Shown here: piece after piece, positions 23,061 through 33,021 of the stretch
Layout of the letters: each line of letters opens with the position of its first letter
Numbering within the stretch: the stretch's first letter is position 1
Assembly: GCA_964035575.1 (NCBI GenBank)
Contig: OZ037883.1
Span: 124,001 to 188,000, forward strand
DNA from: Rhynchopus sp. YZ270_cl-10
Lineage: Eukaryota; Euglenozoa; Diplonemea; Diplonemida; Diplonemidae
DNA length: 64,000 nucleotides
Direction: 5' to 3'
Translations under genes and position numbers: made by a program
The notes under the pieces: model-generated
Database searches by the model: none
Told to the model about the DNA's origin: nothing
What the model saw: only the letters and a program-made list of their open reading frames with translations

Positions 23061-23214
23061 ATATTTCATCAGGCCCACTATCCAGGGGAATTGAAGTTCT
23101 GCATCCAGACTGCATACAGTGTCAGACCACAGAGGGGTGTCCCAAGAGCTCCACATTAAGAAACCGGGCACCGTGTATCAGTGTATTGGTATGATTTAAA
23201 GGGAAAAGGGAGAA

Positions 23215-23485
23215 TATGCCTTGCAATACAAAAAAGCCCTCTCGTGAACAGTGTACCTATGGTACAGGTGCCGGATGCAAAATTTCCGGGGGGGTGGATC
23301 CCCCCAACCCAGTCCTACATCCATTTCGTGGTTTACATCTGATATGCTCTCATTTCATCAGTCAGATGAACGGCGATCATTTGACGACAAAGGGTAATTA
23401 GGCCTGAGTGATGTAGGGTCCCGGTTGGGGGTTAGAGAAGTTGAAAAGTGCAAACGCCTCACCGTAATCAGCGGACGAAGACACT
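23215..23485 (+). repeat. Class C long form followed by class D head
   Basis: 23215-23435 parallels 2648-2858 block by block (AAGCCCTCTCGTGAACAGTG, GGTGGATCCCC, CAGTCCTACATCCATTTCGT, GGTAATTAGGCC). It ends at CCGGTTGGGGGT, and a class D head (GTTGAAAAGTGCAAACGCC) follows at once. Confidence 0.75.
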
Positions 23486-23673
23486 ATTAAAAAAAAAATG
23501 AAAAGTAAGAAAATGCCTCACGTCACGGACACACACATATCAAAAGAAGAAAAGAAACGGGGTAATAATGGACCTCTTCTGCCCCTGTAAGGGAAGAACG
23601 GATCAGAGCCTTGAAGGTATAATGTATAGGTTCATGTTCCTTTCTTATATGAAACGAAAACTGAAGGTGCAAG

Positions 23674-23778
23674 ACACGACGGTGAAGTATATAACTTGAC
23701 TTGTGGTTTGACTTGTGGTTTTACCGGTGGCTTACAACGGTGAAACCACAAGTCAAGTTATTTACTTCACCGTCGTGT
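23674..23778. mobile_element. MITE with 36-bp terminal inverted repeats
   Basis: The 36-bp ends start ACACGACGGTGAAGTA and differ at one position; only about 33 bp lie between them. The same terminus occurs at 10574-10590. The near-perfect arms suggest a recent insertion. No clear target duplication. Confidence 0.85.
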
Positions 23779-24030
23779 AAGGTGGGTCGAGAGTCCCCTC
23801 CCGTCTGAGTCAGAAAACATTATTCAGTCATCTACAAAAAAAAAAATACAAAATATAAACAAAGTTGCCAACAAACCTTTGGAGGTCACAGAAACTCATC
23901 AGGGCATGATGGATTACCCGAGCTTCTTTATTTTTTTTTCCCATTCTCTTTGAAGAAGGGGCTGCTGGCTGAGAAAAATGTCGTCTGGGATGACGCACAC
24001 GTTTCTCCCACTAAAAAAAAAAGAAGTAAA

Positions 24031-24072
24031 CTTGAAAGATGAATGTGCCTCTCTCGTGCGCACACATCCTGT
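24031..24072 (+). repeat. Class B hairpin module
   Basis: CTTGAAAGATGAATGTGCCT, CTCTCGTGCGCACACATCCT. AGATG/CATC(C)T and TGTG/CACA arms pair around a loop holding CTCTCGTG. Confidence 0.7.
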
Positions 24073-24192
24073 AAAAACGGAAAGAACTATAAAAAAGGTA
24101 GCGCCCATCGGGCTAAAAGACAATCAGTATTTCAAAAAAGAAAGAAAAATGCGATTCGATTGAAAGTCTATTGTGTATCCAATCTTCACAAA

Positions 24193-24338
24193 TACCGTAA
24201 AAAGAATTATTCTGGGCCGGAATAAAAATGGGACACCACAACACCCCAAAAAAAATCCCAAGTGTCCCAGTTTTGTTCCGCCACAGAATATTTCTGTCCC
24301 AAAAATAGTTACGACCCAGAATAGTTCCGTTTACGGTA
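24193..24338. mobile_element. MITE of the TACCGTAAA family, copy 1
   Basis: Ends TACCGTAAAAAGAATTATTC and, on the other strand, TACCGTAAACGGAACTATTC, both running into TGGG. Flanking TA dinucleotides fit a Tc1/mariner-type target. The interior has GTCCCAGTTTTGTTCC. It shares ends and interior with 59962-60296. Confidence 0.8.
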
Positions 24339-24717
24339 AGTCTTTTTCCACAGCAGTTTTAAACAGCAACGAAAAAAAATCCTATTTTTGTGAAATGTCT
24401 TTAAACAACAGACTACAATTGTTTTTGGTTTTGTAGTGTGAGTAAACGCTTCGAAAGCAACTGCCTTTATTGTTCGGTGCACCCTGTGAAAAATAACCAT
24501 CAAGGGGAGATTTTGCGAGGGGGTAAGACCCCTCTCGGCTATCCGGTTGGCAGGTGGATGCGCTGCTCTCTCTCTCTCCTAGCTCACGTAGAAGAAGCCC
24601 CTACGAAGTAAAGGCTTCAAACACACATACAAAAAAAAAATGCCGTTTTAACCCTTTGTGACCTAACCACCTATGCCACAAGATTTCTCGACAAAAAGAG
24701 AAAAAAAAACTAGAGAA

Positions 24718-24907
24718 GGGAAAAATAGAAACTTAACACTCATCACACGATAAAACCCATGGGAGAGGTTGTGGTGAAACGCACACCTCGACCTGGTTTG
24801 GTGAGGAGTGGCTCTGCAGCGCGGTTCGTCCCCCAGAACCGCAAAGTGTATTCAAAGTGCTTTGTTTCTATTTCCTCCTTCATTTCATGAGGTGACAGAA
24901 ATAAAGA
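24718..24907 (+). repeat. 190-bp dispersed repeat, copy 1 of 2
   Basis: Nearly the same sequence lies at 46387-46580. Ends AAATAGAAAC and GTTTCTATTT are inverted. The interior holds GTGGCTCTGCAGCGCGGTTC, a stretch faintly like tRNA promoter boxes. It could be a MITE or a SINE. Confidence 0.8.
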
Positions 24908-25275
24908 TGAAACAATAATACGAAGGGAGGGAGGGGGGGAGAGAGTGTGGCTTGAACGTCTTCAAGGGAGGGAGGGAGGCAGGGGTCCTAACGCTGTTCT
25001 CAAAAAAATTAAAAATGGTAACTTCAAGGTCACTTCTAGTTTTTTGGGGAGGAAAAAAAAAACCTTTCCCCCCTCAGAAGAACAACAAAAGTGAAGTTGA
25101 AAAGGTGCAAATTCCTCTGACATACACTGGACATTGGTTATCGCCGTATCATAGGGACAGGGCACTAGAGACGATTTTTTTTGTGAGGCAATTTCGCGGT
25201 CTCGCAGTCTGGTGCCACCGTTATGCTACCACGAACCACACAACACAGCCATAGGCAGATGTTTTGGCCGATGTT

Positions 25276-25415
25276 GTGGGTGTCAGCCTTCTTATCAGTA
25301 ACATGAGTACATTTATAAAAGAAACGGCGGTCATGTCACCCAAAGGTTCCTGGCGAAGCCACGGTACGCAACATTTCTAAAAAATGTTGCCATAAAATGG
25401 CACTGTCGTTGGTAA
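25276..25415 (+). repeat. hAT-linked dispersed repeat, copy 2
   Basis: GGGTGTCAGCCTTCTTATCA through AAAGGTTCCTGGCGAAGCCA and CGGTACGCAACATTTC. Matches the left half of copy 1; the right half is missing. Confidence 0.75.
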
Positions 25416-25498
25416 TTATCATCTCGTTTTCGGAAACCGTATCCATTTTTTTGGGGAAAGTTTTATCCCCAAAATAGGTAAAAGTTTGTAAAAAATTG

Positions 25499-25580
25499 AC
25501 TTGGTGTACAAAGCCCTCTCGTGACAGTGTACCTCTAAGAAAGTGATGAATCTAAGCTTGTAACGCTTAGCCACCTTGAT
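25499..25580 (+). repeat. Class C head directly joined to class A hairpin
   Basis: C at 25499-25535 (TACAAAGCCCTCTCGTGACA then GTGTACC), A at 25537-25580 (GATGAATCTAAGC, loop TTGTAAC, GCTTAGCCACCTT). No spacer between the two modules. Confidence 0.75.
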
Positions 25581-25880
25581 AAATCGATCAAATCGGGGTT
25601 GAGTGTACGATGCTTATCCTCTCGGATGACAGTGAAGTTGATAAAAAAAAAAACGCAAAAAACGCGGTTTTGCGAAAAACAATAAAGTTCGTAAGATAAA
25701 ACCGAAAAACTCTCAAAAAAGACTTGAGACAAAACAACAAAAAAAAAACTATCTAAACTGGTGTGATTTCACACCAATCCACAATTTTTTTTCACTCTAT
25801 ACATACTAAAGAAATCATTTCTTTAGTCACACAAAACACCCCCCATTTTTCAATCCAACTCTATACCAAAACCCCTTCCA

Positions 25881-28800
25881 CTATGCAAGTATATGCATAT
25901 TCAACACCTTTCGCAATGAAGAGCCAGACCTCAGCATCTCCACCACCTTTGTCACCACAGGATCGCCTATCGCCGCGCTGTCGAGCTTCGCAAAGTCTTG
26001 CGCATGGAACGCAGCACTGTACGCTTCGCCCCACGACGGGAACTCCTCGTCTACACTCGACAGGGGCGGGTCGGTTACCATTATCTCCACCTCCGGGAGT
26101 GAGTACGGCAGGCCTGGGGAGCATTCTGGCGGGGCAGACGGCCCTACTATGGGAGACGCATCGCCTACACAGAGCTTGTGGTTGGCCTCCAGGATGGAGA
26201 GCTTCTGGTAGGGCTCAGGGACTATCCATTCGTCGACTTCGCGGAGGAGGCCTGGAGTGTGGTCGTCAGGGCGTGTGCCCAGGAAAGAGCTGAAGAGGCA
26301 GAAGGTGTCCAAATCCATGGCGCTCTGTGCAAGAAGGGATGCAAGCGTGAGGGTCGGCCCCAGCGCTGTGACAAACTTCTGTCCCGACACCCCAACAGTC
26401 CCCCTCATAAGCGGGCCGTTGCATATCCCAAGGAATTCCGTTGCAGAAAAGGCACGCATCGCACGCTTTGCAAAGCGCATGAAGCGGAAGGCCTGCTCGC
26501 TGTGGTTGGGGCACGACTTTGCGGTGTTCCATCCAAAGTCGACGCTTTGGCCTACCAACGCAATGAGCTCCCCTCCAGTGCGCTGCATGGCGGCAAAGGC
26601 TTTGGTGAGAACGTCTTGGACGCGGGCGTGCTGGTCTTCCTTTTCGTTCATGACGCCGCCTTCGAGGCGGAACTCAAAGCGTGCTACTGTGGTGTTGGCG
26701 ATGCGGTGCAGGTGTTCTTTGAAGCGGTCTGCCCGGGTGCCGTCGCGGTGTGTTGTGCCGCCGGAGACGTCGCTCTTCTTGTCGCATGCGTCTGGGGTAA
26801 GGTGGTGGTTGCCTTTGCGGCGTCGGAGGGACAGCTCATCCTCGCAGTACTGTTTGCGTCCGAGGAGCGAGGCGGGGATGAGGCAGGAGACGTTCACAGC
26901 CTTTTCGAAGCCTTTGATGTCGACGCGTCCTGCAGGCACGCAGAGGGGCGTGCCCAACGCCTGCATGTCGGTGCGTTGCAGGAGGTCGTCGACCACAGCC
27001 ACACACCCCACCACGCATACACCCTCCAGACGTGACGCAAGGTTCACAGTTGCCCCAAAATAATCAAGTCGTCCCGAAACGTTGTTCGTCTCCCGGTCGA
27101 CGGACCCATGGTGTACACCCACGCGTACCTGCAGACCTCCCCAAGCCCCGTCTAGTGTTCTCGCAAAGCGGTCGATGGAGGTCAGCTCCTCAGGCCAATC
27201 GGCCTTGAGGAGTTCTTCTTGGATGGAGAGTGCGCACTGTACAGCTGCGGTGAACTCTGTGCCCGGTGTTTTGGTGTTGATGGAGGACTGTGCCGAGGTT
27301 TCGAAGGCAATCATGAAGGAGTCGCCGATTGTTTTTACTTCATATCCTCCGTGCAGTGCGATGCAGCGCCGGATGGCTTGGTTGTGCACCTTCAGGGCTT
27401 TGCGCATGCCTTCGGGGGAAGACTCCCAACACTCCGCAGAGGCGCGAATGTCTGTGAACACGAGAGCAGCCTGAGAAGGACACGAACTAAACTCCTGGTC
27501 ATACACCAACTCAATATCCGACGAATTCACCAACCCCGCAGGCAGAAACTGCTTAAACTCCCGCAAATTCGAGACCATCTTATCAAAGCTCCGCTCCATC
27601 CAGGACACCTCATAAAACTCAAACGGACCCAAACGCTTTTCACTCACTTCTGCCACTTCTTCTAGCTTCATCCACGCAATTTTCTCCATATCACTTGCCA
27701 ACTGGGTTAACGGCCTGAGAGCACAATGAATACAAACAAACACGAATATGGAGACCAAAACGGACAGCACGGACGCAATCACCAACGCCTTGGTACTTGC
27801 ATCCGCTGCATCGTCCATGACATCTTCTGAAGGAAGATACACCACAGCATACAGCGACAGACCGTCCACACTAATAGGAAAGGAGAGAACTACGTCACCG
27901 TCTTTGTGGTCGATTGCCGCCTTCTGCGAGATAATGCTGTCTTGCGCTATATTCAGCGGGACCTTCACCTTGGATGAGTCCGGCAAGGTGGTAACGTTGA
28001 CCACCGATGTGTCATACCCCGGCAGCATTGCCCGCATCTCCTCCACACTAAGCGATGCGGAGGCGATCTCCCATTCTGTAGTAAGAAGGAGAATGAATGA
28101 GTTTGGTGTGGGTGCCAACGAGGCCAGGACAGATGTGATGGACCCTAGGGTGAAGTCGACGGAGACAACCACACGCCGAACCCCTGCTTGGTACACAGCG
28201 CGCGATGCGGTGAACCCGATATCGCCTACTTCACTCATGAATCTGTACGGTGCGGACCATTGAATGGTTTGCTCTGTTGTGTACCAGGGGCGTTGCGTTG
28301 CGTCGAAAGGGGTGATGTAGACGTTTTGGGTGTTCAAAAACTCGCCAGCTTTGTTGCGGTGCACTTCAACGAATGATGTGGAAACACCCTCAAATGCTGC
28401 TAAGGTGGTGGTGCCGTCCTTTAGTGGAGACAACACATCGCAGGACTCAGCAGAGCTTTGATGCCCACACGTTTTACCACATCTTCTGTCTTCTATTTGA
28501 TTAACGCACTCATATGTTCCACATTCGGTCAAATCAATAGGTCGACATCCCAAGACATAGTCCGGCAGTGGTTCTCCCCTACGCAACCCAAGAAACAATC
28601 CTTGGGTTCCGTTTTTGAACGGCATGGCTCCCATGAATCGACCGTCTTGAAGGCCAATGTACAGAGCGAAGATGGTTTCGCTGGAAAGCCCTGCAGTGGT
28701 AAGCACACCCGAGATGTACTCTGTTGCAGCAGGGTGCGGGGCGTTGTAAGGAAACACATTGGTCTCGATGTGTTTGTTCATCAATTCTAGCAGGCCGGTT

Positions 28801-29204
28801 CCCATGAGAAGCTGCGCCTTTACTGCAGGGATTAGATGTGATGTGGTCAACAGCAGCTTCTTCGTTTTCTCCTGCATTACTGTACGTGAAGCGGAATAGG
28901 TCACTCCCCACGCCATCAGCCCAACCCCAACCACAGAGATCCACAGCCCAGCTAGCATAAACGCCGATAAAGTTATCCGTTTTTTGAACATAACAAACAC
29001 CACCAACCCCACCAGAAGCACAAAGGTACCTATCCCAAGCATCACAATAACCACAACATGGGTGTCTTTAAAATCATCAGGAAACCCGCTTGTTTCATCC
29101 AACACCTTCAGGTCCTCCATTGTGGTGTCAGGAGGGCCCGTTGGGACATCACCAACAACCACCCCTACCCACGCAAGCACAAAGCACACCGCATAAAAAT
29201 TCAT
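25881..29204 (-). CDS. Cache-domain receptor adenylate cyclase
   Basis: Single exon, 1107 aa from MNFYAVCFVL. The frame extends 13 codons upstream, but this Met starts the signal peptide (to about residue 18). TM helices lie at about 49-73, 78-100 and 472-495. The ectodomain (102-470) has Cache features (RPWY, SAPYRF, VSVDFTLGSI). A HAMP/linker region leads to a class III cyclase domain (579-777) with metal Asp D585 (FTDI) and D628 (TIGDSF). The adenine-selecting pair is K624 and the Asp of RLDYFG, and the transition-state pair is N721 and R725: a full set, with Lys/Asp pointing to ATP as substrate. A second cyclase-like domain (840-962) is degenerate: Gln replaces the second metal Asp (GQS), and Thr/Leu replace Asn/Arg. 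It would sense a ligand outside and make cAMP inside. Paralogous to 41072-44170 and 47321-49045. Confidence 0.9.
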   Translation of the reverse strand: MNFYAVCFVLAWVGVVVGDVPTGPPDTTMEDLKVLDETSGFPDDFKDTHVVVIVMLGIGTFVLLVGLVVFVMFKKRITLSAFMLAGLWISVVGVGLMAWGVTYSASRTVMQEKTKKLLLTTSHLIPAVKAQLLMGTGLLELMNKHIETNVFPYNAPHPAATEYISGVLTTAGLSSETIFALYIGLQDGRFMGAMPFKNGTQGLFLGLRRGEPLPDYVLGCRPIDLTECGTYECVNQIEDRRCGKTCGHQSSAESCDVLSPLKDGTTTLAAFEGVSTSFVEVHRNKAGEFLNTQNVYITPFDATQRPWYTTEQTIQWSAPYRFMSEVGDIGFTASRAVYQAGVRRVVVSVDFTLGSITSVLASLAPTPNSFILLLTTEWEIASASLSVEEMRAMLPGYDTSVVNVTTLPDSSKVKVPLNIAQDSIISQKAAIDHKDGDVVLSFPISVDGLSLYAVVYLPSEDVMDDAADASTKALVIASVLSVLVSIFVFVCIHCALRPLTQLASDMEKIAWMKLEEVAEVSEKRLGPFEFYEVSWMERSFDKMVSNLREFKQFLPAGLVNSSDIELVYDQEFSSCPSQAALVFTDIRASAECWESSPEGMRKALKVHNQAIRRCIALHGGYEVKTIGDSFMIAFETSAQSSINTKTPGTEFTAAVQCALSIQEELLKADWPEELTSIDRFARTLDGAWGGLQVRVGVHHGSVDRETNNVSGRLDYFGATVNLASRLEGVCVVGCVAVVDDLLQRTDMQALGTPLCVPAGRVDIKGFEKAVNVSCLIPASLLGRKQYCEDELSLRRRKGNHHLTPDACDKKSDVSGGTTHRDGTRADRFKEHLHRIANTTVARFEFRLEGGVMNEKEDQHARVQDVLTKAFAAMQRTGGELIALVGQSVDFGWNTAKSCPNHSEQAFRFMRFAKRAMRAFSATEFLGICNGPLMRGTVGVSGQKFVTALGPTLTLASLLAQSAMDLDTFCLFSSFLGTRPDDHTPGLLREVDEWIVPEPYQKLSILEANHKLCVGDASPIVGPSAPPECSPGLPYSLPEVEIMVTDPPLSSVDEEFPSWGEAYSAAFHAQDFAKLDSAAIGDPVVTKVVEMLRSGSSLRKVLNMHILA

Positions 29205-29752
29205 TTGTTCGAAAAGAGGGAGAGGTGTACAGTATTCGATCAAAACCGGGGGGGAGGGAGGAGGGGTAAAAAGGTGCTTTTATTTCAAAAGCGATCCCGT
29301 AAGGCCCCCCTTCAGGGGAGCGGGGGGGTGAAGTGGGTTGGAGTGAGGAGCCTGTTGAGGAGTGGGTTGGATGAAGTTGGGGGGGAAATGTGTTGAAAAA
29401 CCAAAAAAAAAAAAAAATGGTTGGTTCTCTCTGTGCTGCTTTGGCTTTATGTCTTTTTTGCCGAAAAAAGCATTTTAGATTGGTGTTAACTGCAAAAGGT
29501 AAGGACAAAGCAGGATTGCTTTATTTTGAAATTGGAGTGGATATAGGAAAAAGAAGGATTTGTGGCTGTTTTGTTTTTGTAGTAAGTGGTTCACCGAAAA
29601 AGAACGTTTTATAATTCACACACAAAAGCGCAGTAGATTGTGTGCAGAAACCCGCTGTGGGCGTCATTTCAGGCACAAATTTGAAGAGTAAAAAAAAAAA
29701 ACACAAAAAAAAATCGAGAATTCTCAGAAATAGAAAAAAGTTTGGATGTTTC

Positions 29753-29822
29753 GTGACCCATCTTGATGTTGCCTGAAATTTTGGTGGAGTTTAATAGATT
29801 GAGGCAAAATCAGGTGGGTCAC
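29753..29822. mobile_element. Short MITE-like element
   Basis: Inverted ends GTGACCCATCTTGATGTTGC and, on the opposite strand, GTGACCCACCTGATTTTGCC enclose about 20 bp. The CCTGATTTTG part recurs in the ends of 30370-30430 and 63743-63864. Confidence 0.6.
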
Positions 29823-30217
29823 CTTGAAACACTACGCTTGTTTATGCGTTCAAACTGGGTTTAGTCAACTGTACACAAAAAAGCAAATTTGAGAGATACT
29901 ATGACACCAGTCTCCTACAACAAATCTTTCAAATAAAAGTGAGCCACAGAAACTAACACATAACCACGGAGTTAGAGATTCGAAGGTAGAATGTAAGGTA
30001 ACTCTGCAGGCAGAGCGCACACTGAAAGGAAAAGACGGGAACTGACGTTCGGGGTGGTGGGAAAAGACGCAACACATTCCCATGCATCATTTGTGCAGGA
30101 CGGAAGCCAAATTAGGTGTCGATTCTGTTTGGCTAAAGAGGGGGTGGGAGAGGGGGAAAATGTTAACGGAATGCTGGTCTCAAGATCGGAATCGTTGAGG
30201 CGTCTTGTGTTTTATTT

Positions 30218-30286
30218 GATAAATTGTTGGAGTAGTGTAGTTGCCTTGGCTGTGTTGCCACAGTTTGTGCAAATCTCCACTTTCCC
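30218..30286 (+). repeat. GATAAATTGTT repeat, copy 2 of 3
   Basis: GATAAATTGTTGGAGTAGTG through GTGTTGCCACAGTTTGTGCA and AATCTCCACTTT. Full-length relative to the copy at 16401. Confidence 0.8.
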
Positions 30287-30369
30287 CAAAAGCTTTTGTT
30301 TAATTTGTCTGGTATTATATTACTGCGTTGTGAAAAAAAAAATATGGGCAACATATTAGTCACCTTCTA

Positions 30370-30430
30370 CCTGATTTTGACCCGAGTTTGGTAGTGTTTT
30401 AACGGAAGTTGCTACCGGGACAAAATCAGG
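30370..30430. mobile_element. Short MITE-like element
   Basis: Ends CCTGATTTTGACCCG and CGGGACAAAATCAGG are inverted with one mismatch; total about 61 bp. Confidence 0.55.
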
Positions 30431-30594
30431 CAGACCTTCAAGAAAAGAGAAGCGTTTTTTTTTATATTCTGTACTGCCTTTTCGGCATTGTGTATCAATA
30501 AATCGGGTATTTTTTTCCCCCAAGAAAATGTTATGAGCTGATCTGCCTTGGTCGTTCGTAGCTTTCAACTTAATGAAATAAACACATTTTTTAT

Positions 30595-32157
30595 CTACTC
30601 CTCCTTTGTCTTCTCTTCGTCGTTCGACACTGCAGAGACCAACACCATGAGGAGGGTGAACGCTGCACAGCACACACCGAGACCTTCAAACCCATACTCC
30701 ATGCTCCACATGCCGACTTGCGGGGCGATAATACGCAGACCTGATGAGATCCCCATGTCTATTCCGATGATCGTTCCCGCCAGGGAGGGGTCGGTTGCCT
30801 TTGTGAACTGACTGGTGATGGTGCTGCGGAGTACGGTTACACTCGCAGCCATTGGTATCAATGCCGCTGCAAGGAGGAACAGCGAAATGTCAAATCCATA
30901 CACCTCGGCAGCCCCCTTCGCCCTCGCAGTCCACGGCACTACTACGAACCCTGCTGCAAGCACCAGACCTACCAGCATGTTCACCTTCCGATCAGACATC
31001 TTGGCTTCCAACCTCTGAATCAACTTCAGCCCAATCACAACCATGCCCAACACCGAAATATACGACATAAAGAAGCCACGGTACATTGGTCCAAAATCGT
31101 AGACATCTTTCGTGACAATCACAAAGGAGGTGTGCCAGATGGACATCGCCATCGCAGAGAACGCCTTGATGAGGATGGCACGGAATACGGCGGGTTGCTT
31201 GAGAGCGGAGACGATGCTTGCTCCTGATACTTTTGAGGGCTTTTTCTTTTCTGGTGCGGCGACTTCGGGGTTGGGGAGCAGGACCAGCATGACGGTGCCG
31301 ACGAGAGACCCGACCATGGCAAGCCATGAACACACCCTCGTGTCGGTTTCCCCGAGGTAGCCGCCAAGGAGAGGTCCGGTAGCCATGCCGATGCCGTAGA
31401 AGAGCTGGATGTAGCTGAGGTTCTGTGAACGGTTGTCGGCTGCAGTGATCGCAGTGATGTATGCTGCGGTGCCCATGAAGGCGTGTTGAAACATCGCCGG
31501 CAGCTGTGAGACAAGAAGCTCGTCCATAGATGTGGCAAGCCCCTGAAGCCCATACACCGCCACAGAAGCAAGCCCAGAGAGCAGCAGAAGCGAGCGTGGT
31601 CCAAAGATATCGCTCAGATACCCTGCGAGCAGGCCGCCGAAGAGCTGTACGGTCGCGAAGGTGCTCTGAAGCTTTGCCCAGGCTGCCTTGCCTTCTTCGC
31701 CATCGGCGTATTCGTCGACCTAAAAAAGAGGGGTGGGGTTTTTTTGATAAATTGTTGGAGTAGTGTAGTTGCTTCGGTTGTGTTGCCACAGTGCAATCTC
31801 CACTTTCATTTTTACGTACACTACTTTGTGAGAAAAAAGTGTCAATGTCGTTCACCCAATCGTGCTCCGCAACACCACCCAAGGTGAGATAGTGTGTGTG
31901 GAAGCGTCAACGCATCAAATAACTACAAGGGGGTGTGAGGAAAGTTTTGTACGATGAATGTGCCAGAAAAAAAATATTTACTATCGTGCTGGAAACGGGT
32001 TTTGAAGTGCGCATACCATCTTGGGCAAGACAGGCTGCTGCATCATGTAGCAAAAGGCGTACAGCGCGATGTTCCCGTAGAGGCAGGCATACGCAAAGGT
32101 GGCATGCTTGTTGTGCTTGGGTGCAGCAGCGGCATCAGCGGGCGCAGATGTGCTCAT
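30595..32157 (-). CDS. Major facilitator superfamily transporter
   Basis: Two exons: 32017-32157 and 30595-31719, 421 aa. The 297-bp intron (31720-32016) has donor GTATGC and acceptor TTTTTTAG; the frame joins as QQPVLPKM then VDEYADG, phase 0. The first TM lies in exon 1 (FAYACLYGNIALYAFCYMM). MFS motif A follows TM2 (GYLSDIFGPRSLLLL, about residues 80-94). TM5 carries GIGMATGPLLGGYLG, the GPxxGG motif C typical of the drug:H+ antiporter-like branch. The remaining helices give about 12 TM. The C-terminus is short and charged (SNDEEKTKEE). It would be a secondary transporter in the plasma or vacuole membrane; substrate unknown. The start ATG (32157) is followed by a short Ala/Pro-rich cytosolic tail. 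The intron contains a GATAAATTGTT repeat and a GTCAACGCATCAAA repeat. Confidence 0.9.
31745..31935 (+). repeat. Two dispersed repeats inside the MFS intron
   Basis: 31745-31810 is the third GATAAATTGTT copy, lacking a few bases near its end. 31893-31935 contains GCGTCAACGCATCAAATAAC, matching the copy near 2212. They account for much of this intron's extra length over its neighbours. Confidence 0.75.
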
Positions 32158-32373
32158 GGTTGCTCAATAAAAAAGAAGGGGAAAGAATAGAAACGGGCCT
32201 CAAGCCAACTGCACTGTGTCTCCCTGGGAAGTGATGCTGGTGGACGTAGGGGGAAAGAGAATGGGGTATTTAGGTCAAAAGAGTTCACCCAAGAATAGAA
32301 GGATAGATGCCTTTGTGTGCCGATGATATGCTGAGTTAGGTCTCCAGTTTTGTGTAGAAAAAAACGTGTACTT

Positions 32374-32503
32374 CAAATAGATTTGGCGTCCAAATAAAGC
32401 TGTTTTATGGTGTGGCTGCATAACCGATTCCCCGGTTTACCACCCCCTAGTAACCGCTGCCACACCATTTTAGCGACTTTTTTTTGGACACCAAACATAT
32501 TTG
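32374..32503. mobile_element. MITE-like inverted-repeat element
   Basis: Left arm CAAATAGATTTGGCGTCCAA and right arm (other strand) CCAAATATGTTTGGTGTCCA, both continuing to ATGGTGTGGC. About 45-bp imperfect arms. Confidence 0.7.
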
Positions 32504-32879
32504 GAGTGCGTGGGGAGAGGGGGGTACTCAGGGGGAGGGCTAGTTTTTTTATTATTCTGAGAAATATTGATGACAATATTGATAAAAACGGGAGTCGTCG
32601 CCATCCCCCCCAATGTTGATTAACCACACAGCCGCCAGCCTTGATTGTTTCTCTCATATTTTTTTTTTTTTCGCGAATACCATTTGGCACGTCCTTCCGC
32701 CTCCCACAGAACGAAAGGGGATCAGTGGACACCAGGGGCAGTCCCGGTGAGATCAGGATTGGCTTGGGCGTGGGGGGGGGGATAGGAGGGGGATGATTTT
32801 GTGACAACATGAATATGTATGAGGTATGCTAACACAGTACATTCTTTGATGGAAAAAATAACAGTAAAAAAAAAAATAA

Positions 32880-32883
<4 letters not shown>

Positions 32884-32914
<31 letters not shown>
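32884..32914 (+). repeat. AG dinucleotide microsatellite
   Basis: About 15 uninterrupted AG units. Confidence 0.95.
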
Positions 32915-32917
<3 letters not shown>

Positions 32918-33021
32918 GAAGTTGTAGTTTTCTTCTCCCCTCATATGAAACACCTGCACGGTAAAAAACAATCAACCAGTATAGCACAACAAAGAGAAAC
33001 GTACCAAAAAGAAAAAAAAAG

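Larger units (their letters stand above)
19785..25880. other. 6-kb intergenic region, repeats only
   Basis: No coding signal on either strand. Holds class D heads (20148-20196, 23437-23485), a class E head (21265-21306), an inverted-repeat element (21724-21822), A-like hairpins (22838-22880, 23014-23060), a class C long form (23215-23435), further inverted-repeat elements (23674-23778, 24193-24338), a class B hairpin (24031-24072), a 190-bp repeat (24718-24907), hAT-linked repeat copy 2 (25276-25415) and C plus A modules (25499-25580). A GGGT tandem run lies near 20700-20730. Confidence 0.6.
29205..30594. other. Intergenic with MITE-like elements
   Basis: A pyrimidine-rich stretch (sense strand) lies just upstream of the cyclase start. 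Farther on are inverted-repeat elements at 29753-29822 and 30370-30430 and a GATAAATTGTT repeat (30218-30286). No gene seen. Confidence 0.5.

Noticed and set aside
26178-27063. Plus-strand frames of 285 and 268 aa
   Set aside because: Antisense to the cyclase coding region, whose minus frame carries all the catalytic motifs.
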